Assembly: GCA_029260765.1 (NCBI GenBank)
Contig: JAJDCP010000007.1
Location: 1 to 64,000, forward strand
Length of the DNA stretch: 64,000 bases
Source: Planctomycetota bacterium
GTDB taxonomy: Bacteria; Planctomycetota; J058; JAJDCP01
Reading direction: 5' to 3'
Under the pieces are notes generated by a model. It did no database searches. It worked only from the letters and a program-made list of their open reading frames with translations, and was not told where the DNA came from. Shown in pieces: positions 57,658-64,000 of this stretch (the first letter of the stretch is position 1; every line of letters starts with the position of its first letter). The position numbers were made by a program, and so were the translations under genes.

Positions 57658-60024
57658 ATGTCCCTTTCCCGACGCGAGCTGTTCAAAAAAGGCGCCCTGG
57701 CCAGCGCGCTGGCCGCCCTGGGCTGCAGCGACCGCTACAGTCCGGACAAACCGCCGGTGCCCGGAGCTGACGCCTTTGTGCGCGGTCAGGAAAGGCAGGT
57801 CACCTCTGTCTGCGGTATGTGTCCGGCGGGCTGCGGCATCAAGGTGCGCGTGGTGGAAGGCCGCGCGGTCAAGATCGACGGTCACCCCGAATGTCCCATG
57901 AACGAAGGGCGGATTGGGCCCAAGGGCCAATCAGGCCTGCAGCTGCTCTACCATAAAGACCGCATCAAGGGTCCGCTCCGGCGCGAAGGGGCGCGGGGCC
58001 AGGGCCGGTTCGTACAGATTTCCTGGGATGAGGCCATCGCCGAGCTGGCAGAGCGCCTGGGAGGCCTGCGGGAGGCCGGGGAAGCCCGCGGGCTGGTCAT
58101 CGTCGATGGCCCACCGCGCGGGCCGATGGTCCGGCTCTGGCAGCGCTTCGCCCAGGCTTTCGGCACCCCCAACCACGTCAGTCACTGGTCGACGGCCGAT
58201 GGCGGGCGTAGGCAGGCGATGCACATGATGACCGGTGTGCCCGATGTGCCGGCCTACGACTGGGACGAGACGCGCTACGTGCTCGGTTTCGGCGATGGTT
58301 TCTTCGAGTCGACCTGTCAGAGCATCCATCTAATGCGAACGGCCCGGCTGCTGAAGCGTGGGACCCCCGGACGGCGCATCAAGTTTGTGCAGGTGTCGCC
58401 GCGCTTCTCGATCACATCGACCAAGGCCGACGAGTGGATCCCCATCGAGCCGGGCAGTCACGGAGCGTTGGCGTTGGCTATCGCCCGCGTGCTGATCGAG
58501 GAAGAGCTGGTCGATGGGCAGTTCCTGGCCGAGCACTGCTTCGGCTTCGATCCCTGGCAGGGCGAGGATGGTGTGGAGCACCGCGGTTTCCGCCAGATGG
58601 TGCTCGAAGACTACCCGATGGAGGATCTGCGCCGGGCCACGGGCATTCCCCTGAAGACCATCCAGCGCATGGCTCGCGAGATGGCGGCCAACCGTCCTGC
58701 AGTGGCCATCAGCGACCAGTTCGCGACGGCCACTAGCAACGGGCTGGGGTCGGCGATGGCCATTCTCGCCCTCAACGCCTTGCTCGGCAATGTGCAGCGG
58801 CCGGGGGGGCTGGTGCTGCAACCCGAGCCCCCGTGGGCTGCCTGGGATGCCGTGGTTCTCGACGAGACGGCCCGGACCGGGCTCAGCGCCCCGCGCCTCG
58901 ACGGTGCGGGCAGCGCCAGCTGCGCGTTGGGCCTCGACGCGGTGCAGAGACTGCCGCGGGCTTTCCGCACCCAGAAACCCTACGCGGCGCAGGCCCTGTT
59001 CCTGTACATGTCGAACCCGATCTTCACCAAGCCGGACGGGGAGCAATGGCAGCGTACGATCAAGGAGATCCCCCTGGTCGTCAGCTTCTCACCGATCCGC
59101 GACGAGTCGACCTTGTGCGCCGACTACGTATTGCCCGATCCGACATACCTCGAACGTTGGGAGCTGGTCGAGCCGGTTCCGTCGATCGGCAAGCCGATGG
59201 TCTGTTTCCGGGAGCCCGTCGTCGAGCCACTGTTCGACACCCGCGCCACGGGAGACGTAGTGATCGCCCTGGCTCAAGCGCTCGGCGGTAGTATCGCGGA
59301 GTCCTTTGCCTGGAAAGACTTCAGGGCCGCGCAGTTGGAAGCCTTGGGGGGAGTCGTCCAAGCCCGCCGGGGCACGATCAACGAGAAGAAGATGTCGAAG
59401 TTCGGGGCCGCTCTGCGCGATCAGGGTTGCTGGTGGGACCCTGAGGCGCCGCAGCCCGCCAGCCTGCCCACGCCTTCGGGCAAGCTCGAGCTCTTCAGCC
59501 AGACCGCTGCCGCGCTGCTGGCCGGCGCCGACAGCGGAGAGTTGGAGAGCGCTCTGCGCGAGGCTCAGGTGACCCGGCGCGGGGACGCGTTATGCATGCC
59601 CGCCTGGGAGGCGCCGCATTGGAGTGGCACGCTCGACGAGTACCCCCTCTTGATTGTCCCCTACCGGGGCATCGCCTACGCGGAGGGGGGCGCGCGGCAT
59701 ATCCCCTTCCTGCGTGAATTGCCGCTGTCTCTGGTCGGTGACGGACAGATCGAGCTGAACCCCCAGGACGCGGCGCGTTTCGGGATCGCGGATGGCGTCC
59801 GGGTCTCGGTGGAGTCGCCGGCCGGCAAATGCGTGTTGAAGGCCCGCCTGATGCCTGGAATCAGACCCGGCACGGCCGGTCTTCCCCTCGGTCATGGACG
59901 CTGGCCGCCCGAGCCGGGCGAAGTGCCCTGCGGCGGCATTTCACTGCTGGCCAACAACTCCGACCCGCTCTCCGGCAGTTTCGCGTTCCACGGCACACGG
60001 GTGCGTGTCAGGAGGCCAGCATGA
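57658..60024 (+). CDS. Molybdopterin oxidoreductase-family subunit (QrcB-like)
   Basis: The 788-residue product belongs to the DMSO-reductase superfamily. It begins with a twin-arginine type signal (SRRELFKKGALASALAALGC) that also ends in a possible lipobox. An N-terminal Fe-S site CGMCPAGC follows. The expected fourth Cys of the family (LCXKG) is Gly here (RIGPKG), but a Cys lies a few residues earlier (HPECPMN). The C-terminal MopB-type domain contains IELNPQDAARFGIADG. In Qrc and alternative complex III this subunit has structural and electron-transfer roles and may lack molybdenum. GGAG precedes the ATG. Confidence 0.92.
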   Translation: MSLSRRELFKKGALASALAALGCSDRYSPDKPPVPGADAFVRGQERQVTSVCGMCPAGCGIKVRVVEGRAVKIDGHPECPMNEGRIGPKGQSGLQLLYHKDRIKGPLRREGARGQGRFVQISWDEAIAELAERLGGLREAGEARGLVIVDGPPRGPMVRLWQRFAQAFGTPNHVSHWSTADGGRRQAMHMMTGVPDVPAYDWDETRYVLGFGDGFFESTCQSIHLMRTARLLKRGTPGRRIKFVQVSPRFSITSTKADEWIPIEPGSHGALALAIARVLIEEELVDGQFLAEHCFGFDPWQGEDGVEHRGFRQMVLEDYPMEDLRRATGIPLKTIQRMAREMAANRPAVAISDQFATATSNGLGSAMAILALNALLGNVQRPGGLVLQPEPPWAAWDAVVLDETARTGLSAPRLDGAGSASCALGLDAVQRLPRAFRTQKPYAAQALFLYMSNPIFTKPDGEQWQRTIKEIPLVVSFSPIRDESTLCADYVLPDPTYLERWELVEPVPSIGKPMVCFREPVVEPLFDTRATGDVVIALAQALGGSIAESFAWKDFRAAQLEALGGVVQARRGTINEKKMSKFGAALRDQGCWWDPEAPQPASLPTPSGKLELFSQTAAALLAGADSGELESALREAQVTRRGDALCMPAWEAPHWSGTLDEYPLLIVPYRGIAYAEGGARHIPFLRELPLSLVGDGQIELNPQDAARFGIADGVRVSVESPAGKCVLKARLMPGIRPGTAGLPLGHGRWPPEPGEVPCGGISLLANNSDPLSGSFAFHGTRVRVRRPA

Positions 60025-60926
60025 TCCTCGCCCATCTACGCGCATGGTGCGCCCGCCTGATCGCCCGTTTGCGAGGCCAGCCGCGGCCGCGCCCCGAGCA
60101 GATCGAATCCCGGCGTACGGTCTTGCAGGGCCTGGCCAAGATCGCGGTGTTCCTCGGCTTCGCATCCGGGCGCCGGCTGCTCGCACAGAATGCCGAGCCT
60201 CCGCCAGAGGCACCCGCCGATAAGCCCAAGGCGCTCTGGGGTATGGTGATCGACCTCGACACCTGCACGGCCTGCCAGGGATGCGTGGTGGCCTGCCGCC
60301 AAGAGAACAACATCCCTGTCGCTGGACCCGAGCAGCAGGAGAAAGGCTGGGCCATCAACTGGATGGACATGTTGCCTGTCAGCGAAGGCAGCTACCCCGA
60401 CCTGAAAATGCAGTTTCTTCCCCAGCCCTGCAACCATTGCGACAACCCGCCCTGCATCAAGGTCTGCCCGGTGGGGGCGACCTACCGCACCGAAGAGGGC
60501 ATCGTCGCCCAGATCCCCTCGCAGTGCATCGGCTGCCGCTACTGCACGCTGGCCTGTCCGTACACCCGGCGCTACTTCAACTTCACGGCGCCGTCGTGGT
60601 CCGAGCTTGACCAGAGCCGCCTCAATCCTGACGTCGCGCTGCGGCCGAAGGGTGTGGTCGAGAAGTGCACCTTCTGCCATCAACGCATCCGCAAGGTGCA
60701 AGAGCGGGCCCGTGACGAGGGCCGTGAGGTCAGCGACGACGATGTGCGGCGCTTGCCCGCCTGCGCCGAGACCTGCCCCGCCGACTCGATCGTGTTCGGG
60801 AACCTCAACGACCCCGAGAGCGAGGTGTCGCGCAAGGCGAAGAGCCCGCGCGCCTATCGGCTGCTCGAAGAGCTGGGGACGAAGCCGAAGGTCATCTATC
60901 TCAGGGAGGCCAAGTGGCAGGAGTGA
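60021..60926 (+). CDS. Periplasmic four-cluster ferredoxin subunit (QrcC-like)
   Basis: The 301-residue product has a basic N-terminus with a twin-arginine motif (SRRTVLQGLAKIAVFLGF). It then has Cys groups for four Fe-S clusters: CTACQGCVVAC, CNHCDNPPCIKVCP, CIGCRYCTLACP and CTFCH ... CAETCP. This matches the NrfC/PsrB/QrcC family, which links a catalytic-type subunit to an NrfD membrane protein. GGAGG lies five bases before the ATG, which overlaps the previous stop (ATGA). Confidence 0.93.
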   Translation: MILAHLRAWCARLIARLRGQPRPRPEQIESRRTVLQGLAKIAVFLGFASGRRLLAQNAEPPPEAPADKPKALWGMVIDLDTCTACQGCVVACRQENNIPVAGPEQQEKGWAINWMDMLPVSEGSYPDLKMQFLPQPCNHCDNPPCIKVCPVGATYRTEEGIVAQIPSQCIGCRYCTLACPYTRRYFNFTAPSWSELDQSRLNPDVALRPKGVVEKCTFCHQRIRKVQERARDEGREVSDDDVRRLPACAETCPADSIVFGNLNDPESEVSRKAKSPRAYRLLEELGTKPKVIYLREAKWQE

Positions 60927-60962
60927 TGTTCCACCCTTCCTGACGCCCGATGGAGGTCAGCC

Positions 60963-62456
60963 GTGCAGTTCTCCTATGACATCGAACCCGTGTTGGCTCC
61001 GCTGCGCCGTACCAGCAAGACCTTCCTGCTGTGCACGTTCTGTTTGCTGGCCTTGACCCTGTTCGGCGCCTACCTCTGGTTCCACGAGCTGATCGTAGGC
61101 GTGCCGCAGTGGGGCATGAACCATTTCACTGGTTGGGGGATCTCGATCTCGACCTTCGTCTTCTATGTCTCGATCAGCCTGGCGGGCACGCTGATGTCTG
61201 CCGCTCTGCGGCTGGTTGGGGCCGAATGGCGTCGGCCCATCTCGCGCAGCGCCGAGGTGATCACCGTGATCGCCCTGGTGTTCGCCGTGATCAGCATCTT
61301 GCAGGACATGGGCAGGCCGGACCGGTTGCTCAAGGTGCTGACCAGCCCGCAGCCCTATTCTCCGATCATCTGGGATGTCGTGGTCATCAACGGTTACCTG
61401 GCGTTCAGCCTGCTCTACCTGTACCTGCCGCTGGTGCCGGACATGGCCCATCTGCGCGACAAGGGCATCGGCCATCCGCGCCTGTACCGCTTGTTGGCGC
61501 TCGGCTACACGGGAACCTCACGCCAGAAGAAGCTGTTGCACCGCCTGGAGCTGGTGGCGACGGCATGCATCGTGCCCTTCGCAGTGGCCGTGCATACCGT
61601 GACCGCCTACATCTTTTCGACCACGCTGCAACCGATGTGGCACTCGGCCATCTACGGACCCTTCTTCATCTTCGGAGCGCTGTATACCGGCACCGCGTTG
61701 ATCGTGATGATCTGTGCCCTCTTGCGTTGGTGCATGGGCCTGCACGGCTTCTTCAAAGACATCCACTTCAGGACCCTGGCATGGGTCTTGTTTGCGGCTG
61801 GATGCGTGTTCACCTACTTCCTGATCTGCATCTACGTTGTCGATATCACAGGTCAGGAGCCCCACATTCTGGAGGTCATCGAGGGCGAGTTGTATGGGGA
61901 ATACAGCGGGGTCTTCTGGGGGATGATCTTCCTGGGCACCTTCATTCCCCTGCCCATCTTGCTGACACGCTGGGGCCGTACGCCGGTCGGAGTGTTCGTG
62001 GCCTCGGTTCCGATCTTCATCGCCCTGTGGCTCGAACGCTACCTGATCGTGATCCCTCCTTTGTCGCATCCGCGCCTGTCCTGGCCCGTCGATCACTATG
62101 TCCCGACCTGGCAGGAATGGACCATCATGTTCGCCGGCATGGCCTGCTTCGCCTTCCTCTACCTGATGTTCATCAAGCTCTTTCCGATCATCCCGCTAGC
62201 CGAGGTCGAAAAGGGCTTCAAGACCGCCCGGACCTCGACCCAGCGCATGCTGGACTTCCTGCCGGGCGACCAGAAAGAGCTCGCCGCCGCACTGCTCGCG
62301 GACAGCGACGAAGAAGAAGCTGATGCCAGCGATGTTGATGACCCCGGCGGCCCGCCGACGGCAGATCAGGTCGCGCCCGAGCCTGCCGCCGACGAGGCCG
62401 GCGGGCTGGGCCCCGGCGGCTCGCAAATCCCTCCGGGCGCGAAGACAGAGAAGTAG
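60963..62456 (+). CDS. NrfD/PsrC-like quinol-interacting membrane subunit (QrcD/ActC-like)
   Basis: The 497-residue protein has about ten membrane helices (for example TFLLCTFCLLALTLFGAYLWF and VITVIALVFAVISIL, each with conserved polar residues) and the NrfD-type motifs FTGWGIS, DMGRPDR and HTVTAYIFS. It would oxidise or reduce menaquinol and pass electrons to the ferredoxin subunit. After the last helix comes an acidic, Pro/Gly-rich cytoplasmic or periplasmic tail of about 60 residues. The start is a GTG with GGAGG eight bases upstream. Confidence 0.93.
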   Translation: MQFSYDIEPVLAPLRRTSKTFLLCTFCLLALTLFGAYLWFHELIVGVPQWGMNHFTGWGISISTFVFYVSISLAGTLMSAALRLVGAEWRRPISRSAEVITVIALVFAVISILQDMGRPDRLLKVLTSPQPYSPIIWDVVVINGYLAFSLLYLYLPLVPDMAHLRDKGIGHPRLYRLLALGYTGTSRQKKLLHRLELVATACIVPFAVAVHTVTAYIFSTTLQPMWHSAIYGPFFIFGALYTGTALIVMICALLRWCMGLHGFFKDIHFRTLAWVLFAAGCVFTYFLICIYVVDITGQEPHILEVIEGELYGEYSGVFWGMIFLGTFIPLPILLTRWGRTPVGVFVASVPIFIALWLERYLIVIPPLSHPRLSWPVDHYVPTWQEWTIMFAGMACFAFLYLMFIKLFPIIPLAEVEKGFKTARTSTQRMLDFLPGDQKELAAALLADSDEEEADASDVDDPGGPPTADQVAPEPAADEAGGLGPGGSQIPPGAKTEK

Positions 62457-62601
62457 CGGCTGCGCATTTCCCCCGCGGAGCTCAAGGAGGGGGAGACCCA
62501 GCCTGAGGATTGAGCGCGCCCGGGTTTAGCAGACCGAGCGTGGGCAGCACGGCACCAGCCTGGTAATGTAGGGAATCAACAACTCCCAGGCGCAGTGTCC
62601 C

Positions 62602-63576
62602 ATGTCCGACTCAGCTCCCCTGGCTGTCAGCGTGGTCATCCCGGTCTACCGCAGCCAGGACATCGTGCCCCACCTCTGCAAGGCTCTCGAACAGAGCCTG
62701 GCGGAGTTCCGCTATGAGCTGATCCTGGTCGACGACTGCAGTCCCGACGGCAGCTGGCAGGCGATCTGCGCCGCCGCCGAAGCGAACCCCCGCATCGTGG
62801 GAGTCCAGCTCCGGCGGAATGTGGGTCAGGACCGGGCGTTGATGGCAGGTCTGGCGCACGCGCGTCTCGACTATGTAGTCATCATGGATGATGATCTGCA
62901 ACACGCGCCCGCAGACATTCCCGCCCTGGTCGAGAAGCTCGTCGAGGGCTACGATGTCTGCTTCGCCAATTTCCCCATCAAGCGCCAGACGCTGGTCAAG
63001 AACCTGGGCAGCTGGCTGGCGGGAAAGGTCGCCCAGGCCTCACTCGGCAAGCCCCCGCAGATCTATATGTCGCCCTTCAAAGCCCTGCGCCGGGAAGTGG
63101 TCGCAGAGATCATCAAGTACTCGGGGCCCTTGCCGTATGTCGACGGGATCCTGCTGCAGGTCACCTCGAAGCTCTGCCAGCTCCCCATCGAGCACCACGC
63201 CCGCCACTCGGGCAGCTCCAGCCACAATCTATGGAAGCAGACCGGCGTGTTCCTCAGCCTCTGCACCAGCTTCTCCCTGCTGCCGCTGCGTGTGCTGTCT
63301 GTCTGTGGCTGGTCGCTGGCCGGGGTCAGCCTCGTTGCTGGGGCCAGCTTGCTGGGCTTGCACCTGGGAGCGGTGTGGCAGGCTTCGCCCTGGCTGGCCC
63401 TGGCATGCCTGATGCTGTTCATCGGGGGCCTGCTCCTGGCTGCCCTGGGCCTGGTGGGAGAGTACCTGGGGCGTGTCTTGCTGTCCGTCAGCGGGCTGCC
63501 CCAATATAGTGTGCTGGAAACAACACCGCGCCACGACCCGACGCCCGCGCGGGTCACCGAAACGTCCGAGGAGTAG
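62602..63576 (+). CDS. Membrane glycosyltransferase, DPM1/ArnC-like GT2
   Basis: The 324-residue product has a GT-A domain (VSVVIPVYRS, LILVDDCSPDGSW, QLRRNVGQDRALMAGL, IMDDDLQHAP) and two C-terminal membrane helices (VLSVCGWSLAGVSLVAGASLL and LACLMLFIGGLLLAALGLV). This is the layout of polyprenyl-phosphate glycosyltransferases such as ArnC, GtrB or DPM1, which load a sugar onto a lipid carrier for cell-surface glycan modification. The ATG at 62602 lacks a strong ribosome binding site. The next gene starts 3 bp after its stop. Confidence 0.9.
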   Translation: MSDSAPLAVSVVIPVYRSQDIVPHLCKALEQSLAEFRYELILVDDCSPDGSWQAICAAAEANPRIVGVQLRRNVGQDRALMAGLAHARLDYVVIMDDDLQHAPADIPALVEKLVEGYDVCFANFPIKRQTLVKNLGSWLAGKVAQASLGKPPQIYMSPFKALRREVVAEIIKYSGPLPYVDGILLQVTSKLCQLPIEHHARHSGSSSHNLWKQTGVFLSLCTSFSLLPLRVLSVCGWSLAGVSLVAGASLLGLHLGAVWQASPWLALACLMLFIGGLLLAALGLVGEYLGRVLLSVSGLPQYSVLETTPRHDPTPARVTETSEE

Positions 63577-63579
63577 CCG

Positions 63580-64000
63580 GTGGCTGCGAGGTCTCTGTAT
63601 ACAGCCGCGGTCGAGTCGGGCTACGCGCTGTTGGCACGCGTCTCTCCGCTGAACGCCTGGCGGCACTTCCAGACCCTGCAGGCCCGCCAGTGGTGGTCCA
63701 GAGCAGAGTTGGAACAGCTCCGCTGGCACAAGCTGAAGAGCCTGCTCGCCTATGCTCAGGCCGAGGTCCCGTTCTACCAGCGATGGTGGGCGCAGCACGA
63801 CGTGCAACCCGGCCGCTTCCGTTGCCTGGACGATCTGCTCGAGCTGCCCATCGTCAAGAAGGAAGACCTGATCGCCGCGCTGCAGGCAGACCAGTTCCGC
63901 CTCGGGGGCAGGAGCGATTTCCAGTGGGTGCACACCTCGGGAACCACCGGGCCCCGCTTCCGCCTGCCCTTCAACCTCGCGGACTTCCAGATCAAGTACG
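63580..64000 (+). CDS. PaaK/CapK-like adenylate-forming enzyme, 5' part, open at right edge
   Basis: A GTG at 63580, with GAGGAG seven bases upstream, opens a frame that continues past the window. The visible 140 residues match the phenylacetate-CoA ligase/CapK family: AYAQAEVPFYQRWW, LPIVKKEDLI and the AMP-binding P-loop HTSGTTGPRF. CapK-like members occur in polysaccharide clusters, which fits the neighbouring polyprenyl-phosphate glycosyltransferase. The stop is not in the window, so completeness is unknown. Confidence 0.85.
   Translation, partial: MAARSLYTAAVESGYALLARVSPLNAWRHFQTLQARQWWSRAELEQLRWHKLKSLLAYAQAEVPFYQRWWAQHDVQPGRFRCLDDLLELPIVKKEDLIAALQADQFRLGGRSDFQWVHTSGTTGPRFRLPFNLADFQIKY

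Overview
The window is high-GC DNA from a Gram-negative bacterium: there are several lipoprotein signal peptides, beta-barrel outer-membrane proteins and LPS/glycan-type glycosyltransferases. The gene content fits an anaerobic or facultatively respiring environmental lineage of the deltaproteobacterial or planctomycetal kind. It includes a eukaryote-like Ser/Thr kinase with TPRs, a lone GroES-like protein, System II cytochrome c maturation (CcsA/ResB), an OmcA/MtrC-type decaheme lipoprotein and a Qrc/ACIII-like quinol oxidoreductase. I cannot fix the phylum from sequence alone. No rRNA, tRNA or CRISPR was seen.

Layout. 1-2.9 kb is a scrap-yard of mobile DNA: two tail-to-tail transposase pieces, an antitoxin remnant and a secreted-protein gene with a scrambled 3' end. 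3.7-12 kb is housekeeping: ahcY, then pepA-GroES-like-methyltransferase, a receptor-like Ser/Thr kinase and an acyl-CoA synthetase. 11.8-14.2 kb is a coupled pair of PilT-like ATPases, one with degenerate motifs. 14.5-20.2 kb holds a large lipoprotein and a heterodimeric MdlAB-like ABC exporter. 20.5-26.5 kb has a secreted protein with a DnaJ-type zinc finger and a metal-uptake operon (small Cys/His protein, porin-like protein, binding protein, ATPase, permease fused to HEAT-like repeats) behind a strong palindrome. 26.6-34.3 kb mixes glycosyltransferases, a CASTOR/POLLUX-like channel, a double UspA protein, a stand-alone ThrRS-type editing domain and fadH. 34.4-35.8 kb is a three-gene coupled operon: a Cys-tailed lipoprotein, a DUF692/MNIO enzyme and a 70-residue partner. 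36-41 kb is miscellaneous.

41.1-62.5 kb is a respiratory island with 40 CXXCH haem-binding motifs in five proteins (10+4+8+13+5). It also holds CcsA/ResB, a triple-repeat lipoprotein, a NarXL-like two-component system, an outer-membrane barrel and a four-subunit Qrc-like module (pentahaem anchor, molybdopterin-family subunit, four-cluster ferredoxin, NrfD-type membrane subunit). Read together, quinol would be oxidised at the inner membrane by the Qrc-like module, and electrons would pass through periplasmic and lipid-anchored multihaem cytochromes towards or across the outer membrane. The CcsA/ResB genes would supply haem attachment and the two-component system control. The window ends in a glycosyltransferase and the start of a PaaK/CapK-like adenylating enzyme, perhaps the edge of a surface polysaccharide cluster.

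The two parts I consider most worth following are the MNIO-lipoprotein operon and the multihaem conduit made of an octahaem lipoprotein, a barrel, a 13-haem lipoprotein and the Qrc-like complex.
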